Shown: positions 32,136 through 43,043, counted from the stretch's first letter. The stretch is 64,000 bases of DNA from Isoetes taiwanensis (GCA_021234155.1 JAJEKV010000028.1:9068134-9132133), one strand, 5' to 3'. Numbers and translations are program-made. The notes: generated by a model from the letters alone, not told the origin.

Positions 32136-34156
32136 ATGGAGTCAGAATTGAATGCCACTGGTTACACGATGAAATCTCTCCTCAAACAAGAGATTGTGCC
32201 CCATGAAGATCTAAAGAAGCTTTGGGGTAACAGAGTTCCAAATAAATCTGGCTACAGGTATTTTCCCCCAAATGTTTTGTTAATTAAGGCATATGTTTTC
32301 TTGTACAAGTTGAAGAATCTGAGCAATGAACAATACAAAGAGTTCATGCAAATTTACAAAAGAATTACAGGGAAGCCACATACATGGGGTGGAATGGCTC
32401 CTGGAACCTGGGCAGTGGCTTATTATCTGCATATAATGGGGGAGGCTATTAATTAGAAGAGCTTCTCGAATTATTATAAAACTCCCGATGAGAAAGCAGA
32501 GGCCAGTTCTTCTAGACCCAAGAGAAAGCATAGGCAAATCCAACCTGACCAGGAGGAAAATAGTAAAAGTGGCAGGGATGATGAAGATGATAGGGAAAAA
32601 ACCAAATCAGGTTCCTCTAGACCACACATTCAATCGGAACTCACAATCAAAACAGAAAAGCAGAGCAATGTTCTGAGACCAAAACATGCCATTGCAGGTA
32701 TGTTCAATTATTAGTTGTGTTACAACAGAAAAAAATCTCAAGCTTGACCTAGATTGTTTCTATCAACACAGAAAAGGTAACCTCAAATCCACTTCAAGAA
32801 TCAGGTATGTCTACTACCATTTTGCATCATTTTGGCTGTATTGTCATGTTGTGTCTCTATGATGCCATCTGTGGGGCATTCCGTGCAATGGATGCCAGAA
32901 TGATAGATGAGGTATGTGTGGTCTGGTGAGTGGTGAGTTGTTGGCATCCACCATGTCCCACACCACACCCCTCCACCACACTCCACCACCACCACACTCC
33001 TCCACCACCACCACACTCCACCATGTCCCACACCACAATACACCACCACCACACCACACCACCACTAAACCCCACCACCACACCCCCCCACCACCACACC
33101 ACCACCACCACACCCCACCACCATGTCCCACACCACACTCCATCACCACCACACTCCACCACCACCACACCACACCACATACTCCACCACCACCACACAC
33201 CCCACCACACCTCACCACCACCACCACACTTCACCACCCTGCACAATGTCCCACCACTCCTTGCTACCACCACAGCGTGTTATGTGGTGTGTACTGTGCA
33301 GCATATTTGTGTGGTGTGTGGTATGTGGTGGTGTGTAGAGAGTACCTTGTGTTGTGTGGTGTGTGATTGTGGTCTTCCATCAGTACGTGGCTTACTATGT
33401 TAGGAGGCTGACATATACGTAGTGTTTTGTTTTGCAGACTATGGCAGACTTGTGAAGGAATGGCTGGCTAGAACATCAGCTAGGTTTGATAGATGCAAGC
33501 AACGATTGCAAGCAAACGAGGATAGGAAAAATGATATCAAAAGAAAGATTGAGTTGATGGAGCATAAAGCATCAAGAATTAGAGCTGATTTGCACAGATG
33601 GCAATCAATCATGACAGCAAATCTAAAAGCAGCAGAGGGTATTCGGGTTGTAAGCGAACTAAAGGATGAAGAACTAAACGGTACAGTGTTGCCTGGGCTG
33701 AATCAATTAAATAAGGAACTAGCAGAAACTGAAATTGAGCTAAAGGCATGTGAAGACTTGCTGCTGGAGCTGCAACCTCGAATGCAAAGATTTGAGATTT
33801 TTTCTGAGCGTAGTGGTCATGACACTCCTTTAGATCCTGCACTTCCAATGCTTCCTGAGGCAGAAGAAGAGGGTGATGAAGATTGTCCATTTTGTGGACG
33901 TTGTCTGAAATGGGAGGGTAAAATATTGCCAGTTGTGATAGCAAAATGCAGTCACCAGTATCACATTCCATGTCTATCACACCATTTGAGGTAAATATTA
34001 TCATCTCTAACCCTCGTCTAAAGACTCTATTGATTTTGAATTTGTTTTGCAGACGCTCTAGAACCTGTTGCAGCCCCAGTTGTACCCACATTATGACTGA
34101 GACATGGCTTTTGGCTTTTGGTGTTCGAGTGGTATCACAAGAACCAATAGACACAA
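32136..34156 (+). CDS. RING-H2 finger, coiled-coil protein gene (split exons)
   Basis: Four exons with GT-AG borders are visible: 32136-32697 (donor GTATGT), 32772-32804, 33438-33990 and 34053-34156 (donor GTAAGT, so more follows). Exon 1 starts MESELNATGYTMKSLLKQEI and has one in-frame TAG at 32454, then an acidic/basic stretch (KSGRDDEDDREKTK). Exon 3 is a long helical coiled coil (ELAETEIELKACEDLLLELQ) leading to CPFCGRCLKW...KCSHQYHIPC; exon 4 supplies TCCSPSC. Together these give C-x2-C, C-x-H-x2-H-x2-C and C-x3-C, a RING-H2-like finger, typical of E3 ubiquitin ligases. Neighbouring transposase exons suggest it may be a transposon passenger gene. The TAG may be a true nonsense change. 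Confidence 0.68.
32935..33370. repeat. (CCA)n-type minisatellite, then (TGTGG)n, in an intron of the RING gene
   Basis: About 290 bp of CCACCACCACACTCCACCACC-like repeats with interspersed CCATGTCCCACACC runs (32948-33250), then a GTGTGTGGTGTGTGG stretch (33275-33370). Long ORFs in all frames here are artefacts of the repeat. It is the reverse complement type of 34590-34806. Confidence 0.93.
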
Positions 34157-34204
34157 GTAAGTGCCTTAACTAATGTTTACTGATATTGTTACAGGTCTAC
34201 GGAC

Positions 34205-34447
34205 TTAGTGTTTGCAGAATTGTGATCTACAAACATCGCAGGTGCAAGTGCAATTTTTCGGATGTTTGGTTCTCATCCCATAGAGTCCATCCACTAGCAT
34301 TTGCATCCTCACGTGCTGAATGCAACAACAACTATTGAAGTCCTTCAATTTTACAACAAACCAGGGTTGTAGCTTCTCAAAAGCTCGAAGACGAATCTTA
34401 ATGGTCCAGAAACCTCTTGAACAATAGCATCTGCATGAAATGAACAC
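34205..34447 (-). pseudogene. Transposon-gene exon (DUF7869-associated Cys/His segment)
   Basis: The minus strand reads LRAFEKLQPWFVVKLKDFNS, then CCCIQHVRMQMLVDGLYGMR and CTCTCDVCRSQFC. A CC(C/R)xHVxM segment followed by a CxCxxCxxxxC cluster is, to my knowledge, the portion found upstream of the DUF7869 domain in large transposon-derived protein families of plants and marine animals. It could belong with the exon at 36662-37050 on the same strand. No flanking splice sites are certain. Confidence 0.45.
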
Positions 34448-34589
34448 TAAACTGTTAGGATGTGTATATCACACCAAACCATGCACCATACCATGCCCCA
34501 CACTCATCATATTCACCAGAACGAGCAGCTTAGTGCTGTGTACATTACCACACACCACACCACACCCCACCACACACCAGACACCATAC

Positions 34590-34806
34590 ACCAAATGGTG
34601 GAGTGTGGAGTAGTGGTGGGGGTGGTGGTGGTGGAGTGTGGTGGTGGTGCGGTGTGGTGATGGGGGGTGGTGGTGGTGGAGTGTGGTGGTGGGGGGTGGT
34701 AGAGTGGTGTGTGGTGTGTGGTGGTGGTGGGGGTGGTGGTGTGTGGTGGTATGATGTGGTGTGGTGTGGTGGAGTGTGGTGGTGGAGTGTGGTGTGGTAC
34801 ATGGTT
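34590..34806. repeat. (TGG)n-type minisatellite, inverted relative to 32935-33250
   Basis: GTGGTGGTGGTGGAGTGTGG-like repeats. With the (CCA)n block about 1.4 kb upstream, a transcript across this region could fold into a long double-stranded stem. Confidence 0.92.
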
Positions 34807-34814
34807 GAGTGTGG

Positions 34815-35293
34815 CAAGGTCGCGTTTTTTATTCATAAAAATCTTCTATAAAAATCCGTACGTACTCTAAAAGATTTATGGAATGGGATAGCAAAAAATA
34901 AAAAAAAATAAAAAAAAAATTGCCCCTAATTTTTTTTTGTGCACATTAAGGTTTAGGGTTTGAATGTTTAGAATTAAGGTTTACAGGGGTTAGAATGTTT
35001 AGGTTTAGGGTTAGAATGTTTAAATTTAGGATTAGAATGTTTAGGCTTACATTGTGTAAAGGTTTAGGGTTAGATTGTTGAGAATTTAGGATTACAGGTT
35101 TAGAATTTAGGTTTAGGGTTAGAATTGTAGGCTTACAGGTTTAGAATTTCATATTGTAATTGCTATATTATAATTTCTATAAAATTTGTATTCTAAGGAT
35201 TTTTAAGGATTTTTATATTTTTTTTTAAAACCTTTAAAAAATCTTTGCATATGGATTTTTAAGGTACGGATTTCTAAGTACTCAACTACCTTG
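34815..35293. mobile_element. hAT-like MITE inside the (TGG)n tract
   Basis: Both ends start CAAGGT (right end on the reverse strand) and share AAATCCGTAC further in (34852-34862 against 35264-35275, inverted). The 8 bp on each side are identical, GAGTGTGG (34807-34814 and 35294-35301), as expected for hAT elements; because the host tract is repetitive this match alone is weak. The interior is AT-rich and holds the TTTAGGG-like tract. Confidence 0.62.
34950..35150. repeat. Degenerate TTTAGGG (telomere-like) tract within the MITE
   Basis: GGTTTAGGGTT occurs at least four times, mixed with GTTTAGAAT and GGATTAGAATGTTTAGG variants. Plant telomere repeats are TTTAGGG. This is an interstitial, diverged tract. 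Confidence 0.7.
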
Positions 35294-35640
35294 GAGTGTG
35301 GTGGTGGTGCAGTGTGGTGGTGGTGGAGTGTGGTGGAGGGGTGTGGTGTGGGATATGGTGGAGTGTGGTGGAGTGTGGTGGTAATGGACAATGTGGTGCA
35401 TGTGGTGGTAATGTAGTGGTCGCAAAGATGTGGTGGTAGTCTATGGTGGTGGGATAGATGATGGGTTGTGGTGGGTTGAGGGGGGAGAATAAATAAAATT
35501 GAATCCACACACATCATACATTAACATGCACACACCCACATGACACCATGGACATAACGCACCCCACACCACACCACACCATCACGACACCATGCACCAC
35601 ACCACACATCACATCACATCACTTTTATCCTATTTCGTCT
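35294..35640. repeat. (TGG)n then (CACAC/CACCA)n tracts
   Basis: 35294-35480 continues the TGGTGG tract interrupted by the MITE; 35520-35640 holds CACACCACACCACACCATCACG and CACATCACATCAC repeats. No gene. Confidence 0.85.
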
Positions 35641-35794
35641 GACATAAAAAATCTGCCTAACCTGCTCTCATAAACATTTCTGAAATTCGTACACCCTGGT
35701 AATAAATACATTCCTCTTTTAATCATTAGAAAAGGATCTGGGTCCTAAATCTTGTTCCTGCGTCTGATCTTTGGCGTTCAAGTTCATTCCGGAA

Positions 35795-36292
35795 ATGGTA
35801 GGGATGTTCAGAGATCACTATGGCCTACCCTGGGTGAGCGAGGAGGGCATTCGGCATATGTTAAATAGGGCTCGTGACCAATCTCTGAAGGTGGAAATGC
35901 CTAAATCCACCTTCTTTGCTGATTTCGAATCCACCCTAAAGCCATACAGCAGACTGGATGCTGCGCCTTCAATGGCTATGCTTGGGGTCGGATTGACAGG
36001 AAGTGAGCTCTTAGACAAGGTCCATGACCTTATGTTACATGCTGCTGCAAAGGCTGCCAGTTTATTTGTTATCTGTCACTTGCCCGCTCTGAGTCAGCAA
36101 CAGTGGGAATCACTGGCAGGGTTGCGTTCTTACCACCAGGAGATGCAGGAAGCACTGGCAAACCTGATCCTGTTAAATTCTGGGATGACTGCAGAAAGCT
36201 TAGATGCTTTAGTGCAGAAAACAGTAATTTTGGATGCACCAGAAGTCGAGCCAGTCATACCAGCATTTCCTGCTGCTAGGAAATGCATGTAA
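35795..36292 (+). CDS. Unrecognised protein or exon, ~165 residues
   Basis: The open frame from ATG 35795 reads MVGMFRDHYGLPWVSEEGIR, then MAMLGVGLTGSELLDKVHDL and ALSQQQWESLAGLRSYHQEM, ending FPAARKCM. It is amphipathic and helix-rich with ordinary codon use, unlike the repeat-driven ORFs around it. The frame stays open back to 35768. No signal peptide, membrane segment or known domain is seen. On the plus strand 1.6 kb after the RING exons, it might be a later exon of that gene. Confidence 0.4.
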   Translation: MVGMFRDHYGLPWVSEEGIRHMLNRARDQSLKVEMPKSTFFADFESTLKPYSRLDAAPSMAMLGVGLTGSELLDKVHDLMLHAAAKAASLFVICHLPALSQQQWESLAGLRSYHQEMQEALANLILLNSGMTAESLDALVQKTVILDAPEVEPVIPAFPAARKCM

Positions 36293-36661
36293 ATTTAGTT
36301 CTCGGGTACAGAGCTTTCAATGGAAAGCCAAATTTTGTAAAGCCAAATTTTGTAAGATCATTTTTTTAATATATTATACTTTCCAACAGAGTTGTGCTTG
36401 AATCTGACAAAAATTTGTCTTTATTCAACAAAAATTTGTACTTCTTAGGATCAGTTAGTTATCTGTGATTCTCAAATATTTTTAGATTGTACACACAACC
36501 AGTAAAGGAATACTCAATTCTGTCATGTTCTAATATTCCAAACATTAAATATTGCATTTCAGACTAGAGTCAACTACACACAATTCACATGCTGCATACA
36601 ATACACCACAATCTGTACAACACAATAACCACCACATGCACCACCACACTAAGCACCCTAA

Positions 36662-37050
36662 CTAAGAAAACATGAATAACAGAAATAAACTAGCCTGTGA
36701 TTCCTCCAGATAGTGGGCAGCATGTTCTTCTCTTACATTTCTCTCCAATCTTCTAGTTCTAACATCCTTTGTGTTAGGAGACACTCTTGTGTTCTCAATC
36801 CAAAAATTTTGAATCATTTCTATATGTTCATCTGAAATTGCATCGAATCTTTTAGCCCTCTTGTAAGAAACCCATTTCCCACCATTGTAATCGATCTCTT
36901 CCCTCTTTTTCTTTGCCTTTTGCAGGTTTCTTGGGTGAACACCTAATACCTTTCCAAGATCTCGCTGACTAATTTTGTCACTTGTTTCAGAATCTGCATG
37001 GCGTGGTAGAGACATTGCAAGGCAGCTATTCTTGGCTGCTAGGCAGTCAT
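36662..37050 (-). pseudogene. Transposon-gene exon (DUF7869-family N-terminal region)
   Basis: The minus strand reads ISQRDLGKVLGVHPRNLQKA, KWVSYKRAKRFDAISDEHIE, NFWIENTRVSPNTKDVRTRR and EEHAAHYLEESQ. The first part looks like a helix-turn-helix. The FW-x3-TRVSPN-KD and HYL-E-Q phrases are hallmarks I associate with the region before the DUF7869 domain in transposon-derived proteins. The exon is cut at about 37055 by LRR sequence. 36300-36660 is AT-rich and shows no gene. Confidence 0.55.
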
Positions 37051-37058
37051 TGCTGGTA

Positions 37059-37930
37059 GAGAGTTTGACAGTCTGCATGGAAACCAGTTTGAGGGCCAGA
37101 TTCCTTCAGAGCTTGGAGATTGCACATTCCTTGAGGAGCTTTGGCTTGACAGCAACAGGCTAACATGTAGCATCCTTGATGCCATATTTGATCTTAAGAA
37201 CCTGAGAATGCTTGTGCTTGCCAATAACAGCCTATCAGGGCCCATTCCATCTAAGCTATCAAATTGTTCGCAGTTACAAGTCTTATGGTTGGAGCAAAAT
37301 ACTTTCACAGGGACAATCCCCCAAGAGCTTTATAATCTGAGGAAACTGCTCATGCTCTCTCTGTCAAATAACAGGCTTGAAGGGACACTGCCACGTTCAC
37401 TTGGCAAGCTCCAGAACTTGGTTGGTCTGGATCTAGGATTCAATAATTTCACCGGCGTGATTCCAGATGAGTTGGCTGGACTTTCTTCCATTCAGTTTTT
37501 TTTTCTTACAAACAATCAGATAGAGGGACCTGTTCCTTCATGGATTGCAAATTTCTCTTGCTTGGGGCCCTAGATTTTTCAGTAAACAAAGTTAGGGGTA
37601 GTCTTCCCATGGACTGGGTCATGTTTGACAGTTTGGTGTCTCAGTATGCAAGGTTTCCAAAGAAACCACCAGGTGCAGTTGTATATACAACTGATGGTCA
37701 GAAGTATGTTGGATTTGCATTGCCTACCACATTGGACTTCTCCCATAATAATCTCACGGGATCCATTCCACCATCCCTTGGAATGTTGAAGGACCTGCAA
37801 GTTTTAAATCTGAGTCATTTCTTATGTGAAAAAATCCCTCGTTCATTGGGTAAGGTATCTGCATTGTTGAAGCTGGTGGGGAATGTTCCAGCAGAGCTTA
37901 CTCAGCTCACCTTTCTCTCAGTCCAGCCTC
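37059..37930 (+). pseudogene. LRR receptor-like protein fragment
   Basis: About ten plant-type leucine-rich repeats (LxxLxLxxNxLxGxIPxxL) can be read: LHGNQFEGQIPSELGDC, LVLANNSLSGPIPSKLSNCS, LWLEQNTFTGTIPQELYNLR, LGFNNFTGVIPDELAG. After a stop at 37571 the next frame has an island-like stretch (PPGAVVYTTDGQKYVGFA), then LDFSHNNLTGSIPPSLG and GNVPAELTQLTFLSV. The island followed by further LRRs resembles peptide-receptor LRR kinases. No signal peptide, membrane helix or kinase is present. It begins abruptly beside the transposon exon. Three or more breaks make it a pseudogene fragment. Confidence 0.82.
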
Positions 37931-38836
37931 ACCGAGCTGGGCATAACCATTGTATGTCCATGTTTTCAACTCTAACCATCCCATGCTTACTAGCTTCTAT
38001 GGTAGTAACTCAGAGAAATGATTCTGCATCGCATCATGATAGAATAGTAACAGACAGAAAACAAAGCCAGAAGCATCATGATCCACATTTTTGCTAATAT
38101 GTGCATGCTATTTAATAAGTTACAGAACTGATGTCCTCAGCAGATATCCTCATTACATAAAAGCCATTGTGAAGCTTGCATAGGAATTAACTTATGAGGG
38201 AGGATTAACTTACAGAGCTGTAGGGAAATAAAATGGGTTCAGAATTGATAACCCTATTCTTTGTTAGCTGGAGTAATGTTAGAATGCATCTATTGTTTTA
38301 AAGATATTGAGAGCAGATGGAAATAACAGGCTTAGGGTTCAGATTTGGCTGTCTTAAACTTCGATAGAATGGCTGTCTATGTAATCATTGCAGTTTATGG
38401 AGTCAGAAGCTTTGCCCATGGGATTGGGCTACAGATGATTTAAATTGATTGCAGGAAGCAATTCGACCAAGAAGAATCATGTTCAGTGAAGCTTAAATGA
38501 ATCCGAAGCGTATTTTTGTTCTCGACTGTGCTACAGTAACTTCGGGTCCTATTAATAGATTTCGGGATCAAACCATTGAAACTATTTTGTTGCTTTTTTG
38601 TTTAGGTATTAATACCATCGGAACTAAGCTGTATTCTTGATTTTTATTTAAAAATTAATACAAAGATGGGGTAAAACCATTAAAATGAAGTTGTATTCTT
38701 GTTTTTTCATCTAAGACTCAATACAAAGGTTGGAGTTTGAAAATTAATGTATTTGTCTAGGCAAATTCATGTCTATCATTGAGAATTTAAGTACCTTGTT
38801 AGGGTGTAAGTTAAGTTTATGTATATTTTAATGCAG
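37931..38836. other. AT-rich intergenic DNA, no feature recognised
   Basis: No similarity, repeat array or credible ORF is seen. TATTCTTG-TTTTT phrases recur weakly near 38630-38710. The end (38800-38836, ...TTTTAATGCAG) acts as the splice acceptor of the next exon. Confidence 0.6.
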
Positions 38837-39767
38837 TGGCACGTGAACTATCAAATGGAGGCGCATCATCATCGAAGAAATCCAAGAGAAGGAGAAGTTC
38901 TTCCGTTGGTAGTGGTACTTCCAAGGCACAAGAGAATGCACCTATAGAAGGTAGTGAATCGATGGCATCGGGAAACTCTCGTGCTATGAGCTTTAAGAAG
39001 TTGGGGGAATATTGTACATCAATTTATTGTTTTGAGTGTTTGTTCCTATCTCGTTGATTAATATAATGTTTTTTATATTACGTTGTAGGTGTGTGTGTCT
39101 AGTGGTGGAAAGATTCATCCTGATGCTCATGGAAAAGAGTTTATGGACATTGCAAGCAGTTACATGTTGGACCACTGCCACGAGATACATCTAAACTGGC
39201 GACAAGTTAAGTTTGCGCTGTAAAGCAAGACGTGATTAATGACTTGAAGAAACAATTCGGTGCTGGTTTTAATGAGAAGGATGTCTTGAAACAACTGGGA
39301 CGTAGATGGAATCATCAGAGGTTAGACATACCTTCCAAATGCTTTTTTCTTGTTTTATGTAGAGCTTTAATTTTGTTGGTAGGGATTATCTAAGACGAAA
39401 GGTGCGAAAAGGTTTGATTTCCAAACCTTCGTCTGTTAAAAAGGCAAACTGGAAAAAATTTCTAGACTTGGCGAAGGTGGAGCACTCCATGAAGAAGTTG
39501 GCGGCATCTCAAAGAAAAAAGAAACCATGCACTGGGTCGGGTGGGGATAGATCAATCATCTCCAATTATGTAAGTATCATATCTTATTTGTTTAGAATCA
39601 AGTGCTATAAATACAAATTATAACTTCCTCGTATTTGCAATATTTAGTATGCCTACTTCAGAGGTTATCCTACTGAGAAAGTCATTTCCGAGATTAAGGA
39701 AATTGGAGGATGGAAGAAATGGATCCAACGTGAGAGTGATGAAGGACGTGTATTTCCAGAAACAAAG
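38837..39767 (+). pseudogene. Four-exon transposase-like gene (plant En/Spm-type candidate)
   Basis: Exons with AG/GT borders: about 38837-39005 (acceptor ATGCAG; KKSKRRRSSSVGSG), 39089-39320 (CVSSGGKIHPDAHGKEFMDI, one frameshift, then DVLKQLGRRWNHQR, donor GTTAGA), 39383-39569 (DYLRRKVRKGLISKPSSVKK, donor GTAAGT) and 39648-39767 (YFRGYPTEKVISEIKEIGGW, donor GTACAA). The basic N-terminus and the GRRW...VRKG...W phrasing resemble the region annotated as plant transposase (Ptta/En/Spm) in CACTA elements; I am not certain. The following intron contains the 32-bp repeat at 39834, so the gene appears cut off by the neighbouring locus. Confidence 0.45.
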
Positions 39768-39833
39768 GTACAATTGCAATTTTAAGAATCACAATTTAAA
39801 TATACATATATGGATATTAGTTAGCATTAACTC

Positions 39834-39865
39834 TAAACCATCATTCAATTAAATTGGGTTTATGT
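39834..39865. repeat. 32-bp direct repeat, left copy (pairs with 63399-63430)
   Basis: Starts TAAACCATCATTCAATTAAA. It matches 63399-63430 at 31 of 32 positions (T/A at the 26th). The copies are 23.5 kb apart and bracket the methyltransferase/transposase locus. Confidence 0.85.
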
Positions 39866-40035
39866 CTTAATTTTGGGACAAATTTCATATTGCATGTTTT
39901 TAGTGGCATATTCAAATTCACACATTTCACCTCAAAATTATGAAAACGTAATATCATGTTATTTACAAAATAGTCAATATTTCACAATATAGCACCATAT
40001 CATAAAAACGTGATAACAAAAATTTACATAGTTAT

Positions 40036-40512
40036 TCAACTTTCTTCAAGCACCCCCAATGATATCATAGCCTTCTTCCTGACATCCTGAGGTATTGTAA
40101 TTCTCGCATTTCTAGCTGGAATATTGTTTGGAGTCCATGAGTACAAAACACTTTCATAGTCTAGCCAAAGATCAGGATCACTCGGATTTCTCCTCCATTT
40201 CTTTGTCCAACAATCTGAGTACCTTTCTTTATCCGATACGTTGGTCAACTGATGCACTGGACACCACCATTCCACCCGCACATGGTTGAAGTTAATATTA
40301 CCTTCTTCTTTGCAAATATCAGAGATAGTGAACCCCAACCACACTGGATATGTATCTAAATCTGTTGGCTTTACTACCACAAATTGGTGGCATTCCAAGT
40401 CAGTGGAAGGTTCATAAGCATCCATGCCTAGAAACTTTGAACAAGGTTGCAAATTAAACGGGAGTGTTGCAGCACTCCCGTTTGAAAGATTCCTTCTGAA
40501 AAAACACATCAT
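40036..40512 (-). CDS. Transposon-type C-terminal domain protein, 158 residues
   Basis: The open frame starts MMCFFRRNLSNGSAATLPFN and contains FVVVKPTDLDTYPVWLGFTI, VRVEWWCPVHQL and WLDYESVLYSWTPNNIPARN, ending in a basic helix. The PVWLG...V-V-WW-P...ESVL-SW layout is, in my recollection, that of the small beta-barrel-like region at the C-terminus of DUF7869-family transposon proteins. It lies on the minus strand downstream of the methyltransferase and could be a separate gene or its distant last exon. Function unknown; a DNA- or chromatin-binding role is only a guess. 40520-40790 is AT-rich with nothing recognised. Confidence 0.45.
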   Translation of the reverse strand: MMCFFRRNLSNGSAATLPFNLQPCSKFLGMDAYEPSTDLECHQFVVVKPTDLDTYPVWLGFTISDICKEEGNINFNHVRVEWWCPVHQLTNVSDKERYSDCWTKKWRRNPSDPDLWLDYESVLYSWTPNNIPARNARITIPQDVRKKAMISLGVLEES

Positions 40513-42332
40513 TCTAAAAAGTGGGCTTTTTTAAAAGAGGTTTAAAGTTTCAGGAGTATCAGTTTTTTTTTGGCCTAGTTCTGGGGTATTTTTTGAACAC
40601 GACTTTCGTTTTGGGAGTGAAGCACCTGAAAATAGCTAAATTGAGACATGAGTACAAAATTATTTGTATGTGGATGTAAAAAAAACACAAATTTAGTAAA
40701 AATAACAATAATAATTTCTTTACTATTTTTTTGTTACATCAGTAATGGCAATCAATAATAAATATCAGTAATTAACCACAGCAAAAGGTCCCTCAGAGAT
40801 CTAAATTGTAGTCTTCTTCATTATTCTTACTGCTCCCTGCTTGGTGGGTTTGTATCTTCTCACCGCTTTTTCGGTGACTTAGGCTTCGATTAATGTCATG
40901 TAGTTGATTCCGGTATGGCAAAGAAGAGCTACTTCTTTCAACTCTCGCAAAAGTAGCTTCCGTCATCTAAGGAGCTTGTAAAGGAGGTATTTCGATGATG
41001 TCATCTTAGCAAAATCAGAATTAGACTTTGCCCCCAACTCTTGATTCTCGCCCGGTAGAGTTGGTAAAGCGAAAAAGTCTCATTTTAATGAAACCAAATG
41101 ACCTCCTTATCAATATCAATTGCTACACGATTCTGGCCCTTTTTCAATGCACAAGCAATAGTTGTACGAGAGCGGAAAATCGCCGAGCACCCAATCTCCG
41201 GACGTGAGAACATGTCCGGAAGATGGTTAATCAACTTCGTGGTAACCCGATAGTGATTCACTATTCTTCCTTGTGCACTAGGGTCCCCGCAGCTTTCTTC
41301 GCAAAACCGCTGGAAACTCCAACACGTTCGAAAAGTTCGACACGGCTGGCTTTGTGTTGAAGTGTTCCATTGCACGTTTCCCATCAAAACTCCAATAAGC
41401 GGCGTGGAGATATTCGACTTTACTCAGTCTAGGGCCTCCGCCATGGTAATTTATATTTGTTTTGTACCTTAAGAACAAAAAAAGAAAAGAGGATTTAAGT
41501 ACAGCCGAAGGAAACGTATTCCGGAATAGAAATTCCTAACAATGCTCGCAGGTGTTACTAAAAGGAAAAGAACTTAAAACAAATATATGTATTCCAGAAT
41601 AAGTGCTTACCAAACCATGTTTTCATAACCAGCTTGCGTAGGGGAACCAAAATGATTCTTAAAACCAGCTTCCACAAGGCCGGATTGCATGCTTGAGTGA
41701 AATATGACCAACCTCCAATGTTTTGCCGTGGTAATCGCTTTATGCCGTCGGATCAAAAAAGCATTAAACTCAGAGTTTTTAAATGGCTGGTCATCGTAGC
41801 GGCTGTCTTTGAGCTTGAATCCATATGGAAGGTCAGCTATTACCAAGGTAAAATCTTGGGGCTTTATTGATTCGGCTAATTTGGTGCAATCGCCGTGTAC
41901 AATAGAGAATAGGTTATTTTGATCGAACATTGTAAACCTTTCGTAATCGGAGGGCTCAGAATCCGTAATCGCTTTTGTCCGCCGTCCTCTCTTTCGTCTT
42001 TCCCGACCAAGTGCATGAAGCCCTCCGGCAGGTCTTTGTTTTTCTTTTTGCTCTGCAAAAAAGAACGTCTTAGTAACAAGAAAAACAACAATATAAAAAA
42101 CAAATCAACATACCCAGCCTTCAAAATTTGGCGCATACTGGACAATCCTTTCGTCTGAGGTTGCTACAGGATAAAGCTCTTTGCACCTTTCCCAGCTGTC
42201 AACATTTAATTGTCCCATTAAGCAGGTTTGACATGTGATGACATTATTCTGGCTGTAAGACCACACAAACGTTAGAAGGAAGAAAACTAAAAAGGAAAGC
42301 AACAAAAAAGAACTACTTAAAAAACTGTAAGC

Positions 42333-42612
42333 CATAGTGTATTCCAGAATACACTTTGGCTCACACACGAAAGCCAAAGTGTATTTCGGAATACACTTTG
42401 GCTTTCGTGTGTGAGCCAAAGTGTAATTTCGAATACAACCCTCTCATTGGGAGACAAAGTGTATTCAGAATACACTTTGGCTCACACACTAAACAAAGTG
42501 TACACTTTGGCTCACACCTAAAGCCAAAAGTGTATTCCGATACACTTTGGCTTTCGTGTGTGAGCCAAAGTGTATTCTGGAATACACTTTGGCTTTGGTG
42601 TGTGAGCCAGTG
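42333..42612. repeat. Palindrome array in an MTase intron (GTGTATTCCrGAATACAC)
   Basis: Imperfect copies of the 18-bp palindrome GTGTATTCCAGAATACAC (42335), GTGTATTTCGGAATACAC (42378) and GTGTATTCTGGAATACAC (42571), plus degenerate ones, alternate with TTTGGCTCACACACGAAAGC or its inverse. The spacer is itself an inverted repeat (TTTGGCT...AGCCAAA). It lies in the intron between 42252 and 42667. Single copies also occur at 41516, 41590, 42938, 60537 and 60611. Confidence 0.9.
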
Positions 42613-43043
42613 TTTTTCGAACTACACTTCTCCCTATCAAACAAAAACCCAAAGTGGCATTCTTACTTGTGGAGCTCCTTGGACATTTCTTCGAGAGTAA
42701 ATTCTTTATCGACAACCTTTTGCAGTAGCCTTTCTAGTATATCCATATCTGTGAAGCCCTGCATTTCTCGCCACACAGTGATTGTCATTTCCTTTTTGGG
42801 GACGTCGGATCCTTTTTTCTTTTCGGAGACCTTGCCTTTGCTTTTTTAAATCACCACGCTCGAACATGGTGAATATTTCGTTTTGGAGGTCCCAAATCTG
42901 GAGAGAAGAAAGCGATATCAGTGGGAGGGCTGCAGGGGTATTCCAGAATACAAAAACAACTTACTCTGCCATCTCTGAAGGCTAGCTGGAACCAGTTGTC
43001 GTGTGGTATTAGAGACTGCCGTTTGTTAGCCTCGTCGTATTTG

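Noticed and set aside
32844-33403. Long His/Thr/Pro or Val/Gly/Trp ORFs in several frames
   Set aside because: Artefacts of (CCA)n/(TGG)n minisatellites lacking stops; the same is true of 34513-34851 and 35203-35517.
42105-42849. ORFs rich in KPKCI/ EPKCILEYTLA repeats on both strands
   Set aside because: They read the intronic palindrome array; only the 42115-42252 exon part is kept.
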